A stretch of DNA of 64,000 bases from Sphingobacterium tabacisoli (GCF_017908035.1 NZ_JAEQMU010000001.1:2480001-2544000); one strand, 5' to 3'. Counted from the stretch's first letter, positions 24,584 through 34,002 are shown. Program-made: numbers and translations. Notes: generated by a model not told the origin, from the letters alone.

Positions 24584-27424
24584 TTAAAACCTGTATGAGA
24601 CTCCTAAACTCAAGTCCATACCTCTTTTATAGGACTCTAGAACGATATTTTCCTTTGTATCAGTTTCGCGTTCTAACCTAAACTCAGGATTCAACAAATT
24701 GCGTACTTTTAAATCGACACCCCATTTTTTGTTAATACTTGCTGAAGAGATAAAGTCTAGCGTAGGTATTCCCTTCTCAATTACATCACTAAATCCACGT
24801 GTACCTAACGAGTAGATTCGGTCACTAAAATAGTTTAGAACAGCCGTTGATGTCCAGTTCCAATTTTTACCGTGATACAAATACGAAACATCCGCATTCA
24901 CCAATAATGGAGAGGCTCCCTGTAATGCACTTGTTCCATGCACCTTTGTAAATAAAGGATCTACATTCTCTAATTTTTGAGAAGTATATAAATAGGACAA
25001 ATTAGCCCCTGCCGACAAGACGTTTTCGCCATTAGCTGTGTTTCTTGTCAATAGGTTCTTTTTCAACTCTACCTCAGCCCCCGCAACAGTCGCTGAAGCA
25101 CCAACATTATAATAGGTCATTACGTTCGTTCCTGTTTCTGAACGTGCAATTGGGTTTTTAAGATTTTTATAAAAGACACCAAAGGATAATAACTCTCCTT
25201 TCGTCGGAAACATCTCCCACTTAAGATCAACGTTAGTATTCTCTACAGGAACTAAATCCTTGTTACCCTGCGTACTGTAGTTGGAAAATGTATTCAGGAA
25301 GTAAGCCAACTCCGCAAACTGTGGTAACGTATAACTCATACTTGCAGAAGCACGTAGGTTGCTATTTTCGGTCAGCGCATATTTAGCATTTAAACTTGGT
25401 AAGACATAATTCTTTTTGATAGTGGAAGGACCATCTAACTCCGTACTCCCCATATTTGTTTGATAAATTATATCCTGATATACATTGTCATATCTTAGGC
25501 CCAATACCGTAGTTAACCGGTCTGTAAACTGATAGGTACCCGCCATCACCATGCTATGCACTTTTTTGTCTACGGAATACCAGTTAGGTTCCAAACCACC
25601 ACGCAAAGTAGTCTGTTCAAAATATCCGGACTGTAACTTTGAAGGGTTAAACATAGCGTCGATATTGTTAATATAGTCGCTCGTGATGATACGGTCTCCT
25701 TTTATTCTATGCCCAATAATGGTTGCATTAAAATCACGCTTTACAATCTCCCCTTGATAACCAAATTCTATCTTACGGTCCAACCCACTGTTTCCATTAA
25801 CCTTATAAGTTGCGATTGCTTTACTAGTAAGTCCCTTTTCTTTGATATCTGAATAATAACGTTCGTTAGAATTGGCTTCACCATGTAGCTGATAAATACC
25901 GTCTTCGTCAAGGATAATTTTATTGGTACGTCTGTCTGGTTCTTGTGCTACAACCATATTATAACCTACTCCTAAATCTAGCTTCCAAGCATCAGTGAGC
26001 TGCAACTTAGACAACAACTGGTTAACAAAAAGCTGATTATTAACAACATGCTGACGTCTAAACAAAACTTTATCATTAGGTTCACGGCTTGCGTCCAATC
26101 CAAAATTTTGTTCCAACTCCTGCGATTGGTCATTGATATATAGCGAGTTGAAAGAGACGGAATGATTTCCAATACTATACTTTAGATTAGCCATTCCCGT
26201 CTTCGCGATATTGTATTGGGTTTTCGTCATTTCTTGATCCCGAATAATGAGTCCTGAGGTTGTAGTCTGACGAATTGCTCCATTTAAATACTTGTAATCA
26301 GAATTCATATTACCGGTAAGAAAAACATTCAGGTTACCATTCCCGACTTTAAACTTACGACCTCCCGCTAAAGAAAAACTAGAATTGATAGGTTTCTCCA
26401 TCTCTTTAGTATTCCATTTATTATTAAAATCATAGCTATTCAGATCCGCAATTGGCACTTTCTTTTCGCGTAAAGATCCGAACCAGTTTGTCCCATCGAT
26501 ACGTTGCAAGTTTTTAGCATCTATCGCTTGACTATTTACCCCTACAGACGCGCCTATTTCAATAAACCCGTCTTCATTCAGGTCTTTGGAAAGTATATCA
26601 ATATTGGCACCTGCGACATCTCCCCCAATCAAAGGATTGAATGTTTTATTCACCGCTATACTTTGAATAATTGATGTACCAAAGAAATCCAAGGAGATAT
26701 TTTTGTTCAAAGGATCCTCTGATGGCAAAGCCAATCCATTGAATGTAGTACTGTTATAACGATCTCCCAATCCACGTACGAATACATTCGCTCCCGAAGC
26801 AGATTTGGTCACACCACTCATCTTGGTCAATGCACCTTCTGCATCAGACACCCCTTTACGGGACAGCTCCTGTGCGCCGATTTTTTCTACAAATAGATTC
26901 GAGTTTTTTCGTTCTTCTAATAACGCAAATTCACTAGCCTGTACACGTCTGCGTGTCACAACGACTTCATCCAGTGTAGAAGACTCACTGACCAAAACAA
27001 CACTTACGGTCTCCCAATTTTTAGCTTCTAAAACTACTGGAGTAACCTCCTTATTATACCCCAGATAACTACTTACTATTTTATAATCACCCTTTTTGGC
27101 TACAGGGATAATAAACTCTCCATTCGCATTCGTCGATGTCACTTTGCTATTATCAGACAAGGACACACTTACTCCTGCTATAGGCTTCATCGTCTCTACG
27201 TCGATGATCCGACCCCGGATGCCTAATACCGAAGCTGAAACCCCATCAGCGATTGAAGCACTTGTCTTCTGCTGTGCATTCAACGTATTAACAGTATCCT
27301 TTTTAGTGGACTCCTTTACTAAGGCATTTCCTTTCGGATCTGTCTTTTGTGCAAATACAACTGAGCCTGCTACTACACCTAATACTAGCAAACCTGCCTT
27401 TTTAATGTTTAAATTTAGTTTCAA
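24584..27424 (-). CDS. TonB-dependent outer membrane receptor
   Basis: A 946-residue outer membrane transporter. The signal peptide is MKLNLNIKKAGLLVLGVVAG, cleaved near VFAQ. A carboxypeptidase-regulatory-like domain follows (about 68-152; IRGRIIDVETMKPIAGVSVS). The plug domain (about 155-290) has the TonB-box-like SSTLDEVVVTRRR and the VRGLGDRYNSTTFNGL segment. The beta-barrel ends in aromatic Phe (LSLGVSYRF). The start codon must be TTG at 27424: an in-frame TAA lies just upstream and no ATG yields the signal peptide. It pairs with a beta-helix lipoprotein rather than SusD. The substrate is unknown. Confidence 0.93.
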   Translation of the reverse strand: MKLNLNIKKAGLLVLGVVAGSVVFAQKTDPKGNALVKESTKKDTVNTLNAQQKTSASIADGVSASVLGIRGRIIDVETMKPIAGVSVSLSDNSKVTSTNANGEFIIPVAKKGDYKIVSSYLGYNKEVTPVVLEAKNWETVSVVLVSESSTLDEVVVTRRRVQASEFALLEERKNSNLFVEKIGAQELSRKGVSDAEGALTKMSGVTKSASGANVFVRGLGDRYNSTTFNGLALPSEDPLNKNISLDFFGTSIIQSIAVNKTFNPLIGGDVAGANIDILSKDLNEDGFIEIGASVGVNSQAIDAKNLQRIDGTNWFGSLREKKVPIADLNSYDFNNKWNTKEMEKPINSSFSLAGGRKFKVGNGNLNVFLTGNMNSDYKYLNGAIRQTTTSGLIIRDQEMTKTQYNIAKTGMANLKYSIGNHSVSFNSLYINDQSQELEQNFGLDASREPNDKVLFRRQHVVNNQLFVNQLLSKLQLTDAWKLDLGVGYNMVVAQEPDRRTNKIILDEDGIYQLHGEANSNERYYSDIKEKGLTSKAIATYKVNGNSGLDRKIEFGYQGEIVKRDFNATIIGHRIKGDRIITSDYINNIDAMFNPSKLQSGYFEQTTLRGGLEPNWYSVDKKVHSMVMAGTYQFTDRLTTVLGLRYDNVYQDIIYQTNMGSTELDGPSTIKKNYVLPSLNAKYALTENSNLRASASMSYTLPQFAELAYFLNTFSNYSTQGNKDLVPVENTNVDLKWEMFPTKGELLSFGVFYKNLKNPIARSETGTNVMTYYNVGASATVAGAEVELKKNLLTRNTANGENVLSAGANLSYLYTSQKLENVDPLFTKVHGTSALQGASPLLVNADVSYLYHGKNWNWTSTAVLNYFSDRIYSLGTRGFSDVIEKGIPTLDFISSASINKKWGVDLKVRNLLNPEFRLERETDTKENIVLESYKRGMDLSLGVSYRF

Positions 27425-27447
27425 CTTGAATTAATTTTAATTTAACA

Positions 27448-27475
27448 CAAAAGTATAAGGGGTATATTAACTCAA
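27448..27475 (-). promoter_or_regulatory. Promoter of the TonB receptor gene (TTG-N17-TACTTTTG)
   Basis: Minus-strand TTG (27475-27473), a 17-base spacer and TACTTTTG (27455-27448) match the consensus. The predicted leader before the TTG start is about 20 nt. Confidence 0.65.
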
Positions 27476-27712
27476 TATTACCGACAAATTACTTTTAACT
27501 CAACCTATTGTTAATTAATCGTTAACTAGACTCCATTCAACAAAAAAAGGCCTCTTCTACCCCCCGATAACGCGCGTTTTATTTCAGATACATTAATTTT
27601 TCTTTAAGACGAAATGGACTTAATCCTGTAATAATTTTATTAAGATTTTCTATTGTAACCAATTTCCGATACCTTTAAGGTTGAAAATTCACACCGTAGG
27701 AATACATTATCC

Positions 27713-28339
27713 ATGATACGTTCAGAAAACCTTAAGTTCAACTATTTACCGTCGCACGAACTGCAGTTTGCTGATTTCAAAATAGAAAAGCATCAACATA
27801 CCCTTCTATTAGGAGACTCAGGAACTGGAAAAACGACTTTACTGCATTTATTGAGTGGACTTTCCCGCCCCACTAGTGGGAAAGTATTCATAGACAACCA
27901 AGATATCTATCAACTTGGCGAAAGTCAGCTCGATCGGTTTCGGGCGGATAATATTGGTTTTATCTTTCAGGAGGCCCACCTTTTGAAGAACCTGACTATC
28001 GGTGAAAACATAGCACTGGCTCAAACCCTAGCTAAGAAAACCGTGGATAAGACAGCCATCGCGGCTATACTGGACAAATTACAGTTGTCCGAAAAGGTCA
28101 ACAACTACCCTTCTCAACTAAGCAGAGGTCAGCTACAACGCGCAGCCATCGCTCGTGCTGTGATCAACAGACCAAAGCTATTGGTCGCCGATGAGCCTAC
28201 TGCCGCCTTAGATGACACGAATACGCAACATGTTTTGGAGCTTTTACTGGATACAGCCACAACCTATGGAGCTACGTTGCTAATAGCTACGCACGATAAA
28301 CGAATAAAGGACAATTTCTCCAATACCTATCAGTTATAA
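27713..28339 (+). CDS. ABC transporter ATP-binding protein (MacB/LolD type)
   Basis: A 208-residue ABC ATPase. Walker A is GDSGTGKTTLLHL, the Q-loop region is FIFQEAHLLKNLT, the signature LSRGQLQRAAIARA, and Walker B LLVADEPTAALDD, followed by the H-loop ATHDK. It belongs to the MacB/LolD/FtsE class that drives mechanotransmission rather than channel transport. The stop codon is one base before the start of the permease gene, so the two are coupled. Context (His-rich permease, DUF3299 protein) points to metal-related envelope work rather than macrolide export. Confidence 0.9.
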   Translation: MIRSENLKFNYLPSHELQFADFKIEKHQHTLLLGDSGTGKTTLLHLLSGLSRPTSGKVFIDNQDIYQLGESQLDRFRADNIGFIFQEAHLLKNLTIGENIALAQTLAKKTVDKTAIAAILDKLQLSEKVNNYPSQLSRGQLQRAAIARAVINRPKLLVADEPTAALDDTNTQHVLELLLDTATTYGATLLIATHDKRIKDNFSNTYQL

Positions 28340-28340
28340 T

Positions 28341-29765
28341 ATGAACAATTTTGCATTAGTCTGGAAGAATATTACCCAACAGTGGGGGGCAACCCTATTG
28401 AGTATAGTCTTGACCGCATTCGGGGTTGCTATATTATTGGTTATATATATATCGGGAGATACCTTTGAAAAACAACTAGAAAACAACAGTAAGAATGTAG
28501 ACTTGGTAATCGGTGCCAAAGGTAGCCCGATGCAATTAATATTGAGTAGTCTTTACCATGTCGACAATCCTACAGGCAATATATCCTTAGCGGAAGCAAA
28601 CAAGATAGCTGAAAATCCCTTTGTACAATTGGCTGTTCCGATTTCTTTGGGCGACAATTTCAAAGGGCACCGGATTATCGGCACAGACACTTCGTTTATG
28701 GGATTATATGAACTGAAGCTTGCTGAGGGGGCATTATGGTCCAAAAGCTTTGAGATTGTACTCGGTGCTGAAGTAGCCCGAAAGCACCACTTAAAAATCG
28801 GAGATGAAATACATAGTGCGCATGGTCTTTCAGCTGATGCACACGTCCATGATGACCACCCGTTCAAAGTGGTTGGTATACTGGCGCCAGCTCGATCTGT
28901 CATAGACAATCTTATACTATCCAACCTAGCTAGTGTTTGGGAGGTACATGGCATAGCGCATGATGGAGAACATATACATGGACCGAACTGTGATCATGAC
29001 CACGATCACGACCATGCACATCATAGCGGTTCGACACATGAACATAAAGCAGATGACCATAAACATGAGCACGGTGATGGGGATCACAACCATGAACATG
29101 CAACAGCAGAGGAGCATAAGCATGACCATGCAGACGTAGAAGAAGAATTGGTTAAAGAAAAACCAAGAATGGAAGTACCTGGCATGGTCAAAAGCATAGG
29201 ACAGGATATGATAGAAGACCATGGCGTCGAAATCACCGCTCTTTTAGTCAAATACAGCTCCCCGGCGGCCATAGGCGTGCTACCTCGACTGATCAACCAA
29301 AGCACCCACATGCAGGCTGCTTCACCAGCGATAGAGAGTTCTAGGATCTTTTCACTATTGGGTGTAGGCCTAGATTCACTTGCTATACTGGCTTATGTTA
29401 TTATGCTAATTGCAGCATTGAGTGTATTTATAAGTCTCTACAATGCGCTAAAAGATAGACGGTATGACATGGCAATCATGCGTACCATGGGAGCAACGAA
29501 AACAAAGCTATTTGGATTAGTTGTAGCCGAAGGGCTTGTTATTACATTGATCGGTGGTTTGGCCGGTCTACTGATGGGACATACGATACTGTACTATATA
29601 AGTACACAGACGAGTCAAAGTGCGGATTTTATTGAAGCGTTTAAGCTATACCCGAATGAATTGCTTATTCTAGCGGCAGCGATAGCATTAGGCGTAATAG
29701 CCGCTTTGATCCCTGCATTCAAAGCATACAATACAACTATTTCAAAAACATTATCATCCAAATAA
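28341..29765 (+). CDS. MacB/FtsX-type ABC permease with a 21-histidine loop
   Basis: A 474-residue permease: one N-terminal helix (about residues 18-38), a large periplasmic domain, and three C-terminal helices (about 335-365, 390-420, 440-462) forming an FtsX domain with RRYDMAIMRTMGATKTKLFG. The periplasmic part contains a His/Asp/Glu-rich insert, residues 203-263, with 21 histidines including HDHDHDHAHH. A smaller His cluster (H158, H161, H168, H170, H173) precedes it. Such loops bind Zn2+ or other transition metals. It is probably the metal-sensing or metal-delivering half of this ABC system. It partners with the ATPase just upstream and the secreted DUF3299-like protein downstream. Confidence 0.85.
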   Translation: MNNFALVWKNITQQWGATLLSIVLTAFGVAILLVIYISGDTFEKQLENNSKNVDLVIGAKGSPMQLILSSLYHVDNPTGNISLAEANKIAENPFVQLAVPISLGDNFKGHRIIGTDTSFMGLYELKLAEGALWSKSFEIVLGAEVARKHHLKIGDEIHSAHGLSADAHVHDDHPFKVVGILAPARSVIDNLILSNLASVWEVHGIAHDGEHIHGPNCDHDHDHDHAHHSGSTHEHKADDHKHEHGDGDHNHEHATAEEHKHDHADVEEELVKEKPRMEVPGMVKSIGQDMIEDHGVEITALLVKYSSPAAIGVLPRLINQSTHMQAASPAIESSRIFSLLGVGLDSLAILAYVIMLIAALSVFISLYNALKDRRYDMAIMRTMGATKTKLFGLVVAEGLVITLIGGLAGLLMGHTILYYISTQTSQSADFIEAFKLYPNELLILAAAIALGVIAALIPAFKAYNTTISKTLSSK

Positions 29766-29796
29766 CAAAAGGGGATAATCATAGACAAATCAGAGA

Positions 29797-30279
29797 ATGA
29801 ACAAATTATTTTTAATACTAAACTTTCTTTTACTGAGCACATTGGTTTCAAATGCCCAGATAAAAGATTACCCCAACCTCAATGTGCCGGACCACACTCC
29901 GATGATGAACAATACCTGGGAAGCCATTGATAAAATGATGTACAAAGTCAGCACTGAAGGCAATAAAAAGGTATATACACCCCACTATCCACCGGAGCTG
30001 AAAAAACTGGAAAACAAAATTGTAGACTTGCCGGGATATATCGTACCGCTCACTAGTGGAAGAAACCACAGTACTTTTATGCTATCGGTACTTCCGATTG
30101 CACAGTGTCAGTTTTGTGGCACTAACGGTATCCCTCCTATGGTCGAGGTATTTATGAAAAAAGGAAGTATCAAATATACCGAGGAGCCTATTAAAATCAA
30201 GGGAAAAATGAAATTCAATCCGGAACCGCTCAAAGGAAATGCGGAGATACAGCTATTCGAAGCGGAATTGATTCGCTAG
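29797..30279 (+). CDS. Secreted DUF3299-like protein
   Basis: A 160-residue exported protein: signal peptide MNKLFLILNFLLLSTLVSNA, then a DUF3299-like core with DLPGYIVPL, the Cys motif AQCQFCG (CxxC) and PPMVEVFM. DUF3299 proteins often sit beside MacB-type ABC genes in zinc-regulated loci of proteobacteria. The CxxC with neighbouring histidines could bind metal. It starts 31 bp after the His-rich permease gene and overlaps the convergent rsmE by 4 bp. The function is inferred from context only. Confidence 0.75.
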   Translation: MNKLFLILNFLLLSTLVSNAQIKDYPNLNVPDHTPMMNNTWEAIDKMMYKVSTEGNKKVYTPHYPPELKKLENKIVDLPGYIVPLTSGRNHSTFMLSVLPIAQCQFCGTNGIPPMVEVFMKKGSIKYTEEPIKIKGKMKFNPEPLKGNAEIQLFEAELIR

Positions 30280-30989
30280 CGATTCAATAAAGATACTTCA
30301 ATCACGGAAGCTAATGCAGCTGTTTCAGTACGCAATCTAGCATCCCCTAAAGAAATAGGAATAAAGCCAGCATCTAATGCCTGGCTTATTTCTTTTTCAG
30401 AGAAATCCCCTTCAGGACCGATCAGTAATAAGTAATCGCCTTTAGATGCAAACGCCGTAGAGATATATTTCTTTTCTGACTCCACACAATGTGCAAGACC
30501 TTTATAAGACTCTGTCCCGGCAACTTGTTGTAGAAATTTACTAAACGAAATAGCGGGGTTTACACGTGGCAGATAAGCTTTTAAAGATTGTTTCATCGCG
30601 GCTACTGCAACCTTCTCCAACCGTTCTACCTTCACCTCTTTTCTTTCGGAATGCTCACAGATGATAGGTGTAAATTCATACAATCCGACCTCAGTGGCTT
30701 TTTCTAAGAACCATTCCAGCCGGTCCATGTTCTTTGTTGGAGCCACGACCATATGCAAACGATAGGGTAATATACCGAACTCGGTCTGAACCTTTAATAT
30801 CTTTAGACTCGTGCGCTTGGGATGCGCATCCAAAATTTCGGTTTCATATAGCCCTCCCCTCCCATCAACTAGGTGTATGGTATCTCCGACCTGCAGCCGT
30901 AATACCCGAATAGCATGTTTACTTTCTTCTTCATTCAGAAGAAAAGCAGCATGATGGGGTTCTATCTCAGGAGTGTAAAAAAGTTGCAT
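30276..30989 (-). CDS. rsmE: 16S rRNA (uracil-1498-N3)-methyltransferase RsmE
   Basis: A 237-residue SPOUT-class enzyme that methylates U1498 of 16S rRNA. An N-terminal PUA-like domain (about 1-70, with HAIRVLRLQVGDTIHLVDG) is followed by the knotted methyltransferase domain with LLLIGPEGDFSEKEI and the C-terminal LGDARLRTETAALASVIEV. Length and order are standard. It ends a likely minus-strand series from DedA onward; the CorC-like gene lies 5 bp upstream. Confidence 0.94.
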   Translation of the reverse strand: MQLFYTPEIEPHHAAFLLNEEESKHAIRVLRLQVGDTIHLVDGRGGLYETEILDAHPKRTSLKILKVQTEFGILPYRLHMVVAPTKNMDRLEWFLEKATEVGLYEFTPIICEHSERKEVKVERLEKVAVAAMKQSLKAYLPRVNPAISFSKFLQQVAGTESYKGLAHCVESEKKYISTAFASKGDYLLLIGPEGDFSEKEISQALDAGFIPISLGDARLRTETAALASVIEVSLLNR

Positions 30990-30994
30990 TATAA

Positions 30995-32308
30995 TTATTC
31001 GTTGTCATCGTCATTAGCGGTCTCCACTAAATCCAACTTCACAAATTCGATGTTCTGCTGTGTCTTTTTCATAATAGTAAACACATAGCCAAACTCTTCT
31101 GTAGATTCGCCTACATCAGGGATTTTCTCGAACACGTGGCTTACTAATCCGGCTATGGTATCATAATCCGAGCTTTCTGGAAGTTCCAACGGTAAATATC
31201 CGTTTGCATCGTGTACAGAAGCACCAGCATCTACCATATACTCCGTCTCAGAAATACGTTCGACAACGGGTGTTTCCTCGTCATACTCGTCCTGTATCTC
31301 GCCAACCAGTTCCTCAACAATATCCTCCAACGTAACCATACCAGAAGTACCGCCAAATTCATCTAGAACAAATGCAATCTGAATGCGCTTTAACTGAAAC
31401 TCGGTCATCAAATCATTGATTTTCTTCGTCTCAGGAATAAAGTAAGGTTTACGCATTATATTTTTTAAGACAACCTCTTTCCCTTTAACCAACAAAGGAA
31501 GAATATCTTTAGTGTGCACCACTCCTACAATCTGATCTATATTGTCATCGTAAATAGGAATACGGGAGTAACCTTCTTCTGTTACTGTATTAATGAACTC
31601 TTCGGCAGAGTCATCAATCTCAACAGCAATTATCTTGGTACGGGGCACCATGATATTTTTTACGACACGCTCGTTAAAGTCAAATACATTCTTAATAAGT
31701 TCATGCTCTGAAGTATTTAATGCCCCAGACTCCTTTCCCTTTTCTAAAAGGTATTGAAGCTCTTCCGAAGAGTGTGTCGAGTCGTGAGGATTGGGGTGTA
31801 TACCAACCAACCTCAACAAAAAGTTAGCAAACCCGTTAAAAACGTAAATCAAAGGCATTAATACCCAAGAAAAAATACGTAAAGGAATAGCAACTTTCAT
31901 GGTCGTCGCTACGGGCTTTTGTATCGCGATAGACTTTGGAGCAAGCTCCCCCAATACAACATGCAGGAAGGTGATAGTACCGAATGCTATTGCAAATCCA
32001 GCCCATTTTGCCCATCCCTGCGACACATCCACTTGTAGATAAGCGAACAGTTGGGACACAAGCTGTGTCATTACAGCCTCTCCCTTCCATCCTAAGCCTA
32101 AAGAAGCTAAAGTAATACCTAGCTGTGTAGCAGCTAGGTATTTATCCAAATGCTCTGTAATATTTTTCGCAATTTTTGCGACATTGCTACCCGATTTTGC
32201 CTGCAGCTCTATCTGAGATGCTCTTACCTTTACTATAGCAAACTCAGCAGCAACAAAAAAACCGTTTGCAAAAACTAAAAAAATTGTCCAAAAAATATCG
32301 AGGGCCAT
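30995..32308 (-). CDS. CorC/HlyC (CNNM/DUF21) family membrane protein
   Basis: A 437-residue protein. The N-terminal DUF21/CNNM transmembrane domain (about 1-190) has three to four helices and the TQLGITLASLGLGWKGEAV segment. Two CBS domains follow (about 210-330; VPRTKIIAVEID, VVHTKDILPLL). The C-terminal CorC_HlyC domain (about 345-425) has EYMVDAGASVHDANGYL. Homologues export Mg2+/Co2+ or control their efflux; 'hemolysin' is a historical name. It is closely packed between ppa and rsmE (6 and 5 bp), probably one transcript. Confidence 0.9.
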   Translation of the reverse strand: MALDIFWTIFLVFANGFFVAAEFAIVKVRASQIELQAKSGSNVAKIAKNITEHLDKYLAATQLGITLASLGLGWKGEAVMTQLVSQLFAYLQVDVSQGWAKWAGFAIAFGTITFLHVVLGELAPKSIAIQKPVATTMKVAIPLRIFSWVLMPLIYVFNGFANFLLRLVGIHPNPHDSTHSSEELQYLLEKGKESGALNTSEHELIKNVFDFNERVVKNIMVPRTKIIAVEIDDSAEEFINTVTEEGYSRIPIYDDNIDQIVGVVHTKDILPLLVKGKEVVLKNIMRKPYFIPETKKINDLMTEFQLKRIQIAFVLDEFGGTSGMVTLEDIVEELVGEIQDEYDEETPVVERISETEYMVDAGASVHDANGYLPLELPESSDYDTIAGLVSHVFEKIPDVGESTEEFGYVFTIMKKTQQNIEFVKLDLVETANDDDNE

Positions 32309-32314
32309 CAGGGG

Positions 32315-32857
32315 TTATTTGTTTCTTATATCTTTGTTATACAGCTCAATACTCTCTAAGATAACATTTTGAGCGTAAGTACGGCCATATAAATTTTCAA
32401 TTGTTACATTCTTACCTTCTAGGGCTTTATAATCCTGGAAGAAACGAACAATCTCTTTCATCGTATGCGGAGGTAATTCAGAAAGGTCGTTAATGTGATT
32501 AACAGACATATCATTTTTTGCTACGGCAATAATTTTGTCGTCTTGCTCACCACCATCGATCATGTGCATTACGCCAATGACTTTAGCTTCGATAAGACTC
32601 ATAGGAACTACATCTACAGAACAAAGAACCAAAATATCTAATGGATCTTTATCATCACAGTAAGTTTGAGGAATGAAACCATAGTTTGCAGGGTACATCA
32701 CTGAAGAGAATAAAACTCTATCCAGTTTTAGTAAGCCACTATCCTTGTCGATTTCATATTTCGCTTTCGAACCTTTAGGTATTTCTATAATAGCATTTAC
32801 GGAGTTTGGCAGGTCCTCACCAGGAGAAACTTGGTGCCAAGGGTGTTGTGTACTCAT
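32315..32857 (-). CDS. ppa: Inorganic pyrophosphatase, family I
   Basis: A 180-residue cytoplasmic enzyme that hydrolyses pyrophosphate. The signature [12 protein letters not shown] supplies the metal-binding aspartates. [19 protein letters not shown] and [15 protein letters not shown] are the conserved flanking segments, and the downstream DEVDKI-like element reads [14 protein letters not shown]. Length is typical of soluble bacterial family I enzymes. It is in a tight minus-strand run with the DedA gene upstream (15 bp) and the CorC-like gene downstream. Confidence 0.95.
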   Translation of the reverse strand: MSTQHPWHQVSPGEDLPNSVNAIIEIPKGSKAKYEIDKDSGLLKLDRVLFSSVMYPANYGFIPQTYCDDKDPLDILVLCSVDVVPMSLIEAKVIGVMHMIDGGEQDDKIIAVAKNDMSVNHINDLSELPPHTMKEIVRFFQDYKALEGKNVTIENLYGRTYAQNVILESIELYNKDIRNK

Positions 32858-32872
32858 TAATATATTTACTGT

Positions 32873-33523
32873 TTATTTTGTTTCTTTTTTTTCTTTTTGG
32901 CCTTTTATCCATCGTTTTATTAAAGCAATAATAATAGGTAAGAATGCAATAACAATCATACCAACAATAATATACTCTACATAATTAATGATAGAAGGGA
33001 AAAGCTCTCCCAAATAATAGCCCGAAAGAGTTAAGACAGACACCCAGATAAATGCGCCTAAAACGTTATAAAGCACAAATTTCTTAAAGTCCAACTTAAC
33101 CACTCCGGCAAATATTGGCGCAAATGTACGAATAATTGGCACAAACCGCCCTATTACCAATGCAGTACCTCCATATTTCTGATAAAACTCTTCGGCCATA
33201 ACAACGTACTTTCGTTTGAAAATCAGCGAATCCTTTCGCTTGAAGAGCATAGGTCCCGTTCGATGTCCAAACCAATAACCTGCAAAATTACCCAAGATAC
33301 CAGCCCCTAAGATACCAAAATACATCGTAGTAATACCTACGTCAATCTTATTAAGTGCGCAGAACAATCCTGCTAAAAATAAAAGATAATCTCCAGGCAG
33401 GAAAAAGCCAAAAAAGAGACCAGTCTCTGCAAATACAATTAAACAAACAATATAGAATCCGCCATGACTTAATAAGTACTCAGCGTCCAATAATTGTTGA
33501 AATGACACTAAAAATTCTTGCAT
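32873..33523 (-). CDS. DedA-family membrane protein (SNARE-associated/VTT)
   Basis: A 216-residue inner membrane protein with the DedA/VTT domain: about five hydrophobic segments, the acidic FLPGDYLLFLAG motif near residue 40 and the re-entrant-loop motif GRFVPIIRTFAPIFAGV near 125. DedA proteins act as lipid scramblases or flippases (for example undecaprenyl-phosphate or phosphatidylethanolamine recycling) in several bacteria. The exact lipid here is unknown. The C-terminus is lysine-rich. It heads the DedA-ppa-CorC-rsmE series. Confidence 0.88.
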   Translation of the reverse strand: MQEFLVSFQQLLDAEYLLSHGGFYIVCLIVFAETGLFFGFFLPGDYLLFLAGLFCALNKIDVGITTMYFGILGAGILGNFAGYWFGHRTGPMLFKRKDSLIFKRKYVVMAEEFYQKYGGTALVIGRFVPIIRTFAPIFAGVVKLDFKKFVLYNVLGAFIWVSVLTLSGYYLGELFPSIINYVEYIIVGMIVIAFLPIIIALIKRWIKGQKEKKETK

Positions 33524-33556
33524 ATTTCTTTGTTAGGATACGAGTATGAGGCTTGA

Positions 33557-33970
33557 CTACTCGCCATTAGTGATAGAGACCACTGCGTGACGGATTTCAT
33601 CCGCTATTTTAGTCATTTCCTCGGTAGGTAAAGACAATTTTGCCTTTTCAAAATTCATATCACTCACTTCATTAAGTGGGATAAGATGTATATGAGCATG
33701 TGCTACTTCTAGACCAACTACTGCAACTCCGACTTTTCGGCATGGGAATACTTTCTTTATACCTTGAGCTACAATTTTAGCAAAAACCCACATTCCCATA
33801 TACTCATCGTCATTGATATCGAATATATAATCAGTTTCCGTCTTTGGAATAACCAACACGTGCCCTGGAGTAAGTGGAGAAATATCTAAAAAAGCCAAAT
33901 AATCGTTGCTCTCAGCGACTTTATAGGCCGGTATCTTGCCAGAAATAATCTTTGAAAATATTGTAGACAT
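33557..33970 (-). CDS. HIT-family nucleotide hydrolase
   Basis: A 137-residue histidine-triad protein. The triad is seen as HAHIHLIPL (H91, H93, H95), with the N-terminal IFSKIISGKIPAYKVAE and the HVLVIPKTE segment. HIT proteins hydrolyse AMP-lysine or adenosine phosphoramidates. The start ATG 33970 has a TATATTTG element about 25 bp upstream. It lies downstream of greA across a strong terminator, so it is probably a separate unit. Confidence 0.93.
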   Translation of the reverse strand: MSTIFSKIISGKIPAYKVAESNDYLAFLDISPLTPGHVLVIPKTETDYIFDINDDEYMGMWVFAKIVAQGIKKVFPCRKVGVAVVGLEVAHAHIHLIPLNEVSDMNFEKAKLSLPTEEMTKIADEIRHAVVSITNGE

Positions 33971-33994
33971 TTATCTTTCAAGTTGATTAATGAA

Positions 33995-34002
33995 CAAATA
34001 TA
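33995..34002 (-). promoter_or_regulatory. -7 element TATATTTG of the HIT gene
   Basis: Minus-strand TATATTTG followed by T is a perfect TANNTTTG, 25 bp before the ATG. No -33 TTG is at standard spacing. Confidence 0.45.

Noticed and set aside
27713..29765. Macrolide exporter MacB/LolCDE assignment for the ABC pair
   Set aside because: No membrane-fusion (MacA-like) or LolA/LolB-like partner is nearby, and the permease His loop and DUF3299-like neighbour point elsewhere.
30995..32308. Hemolysin function for the CorC/HlyC-like protein
   Set aside because: The name is historical; the CNNM-CBS-CorC layout points to metal-ion homeostasis.
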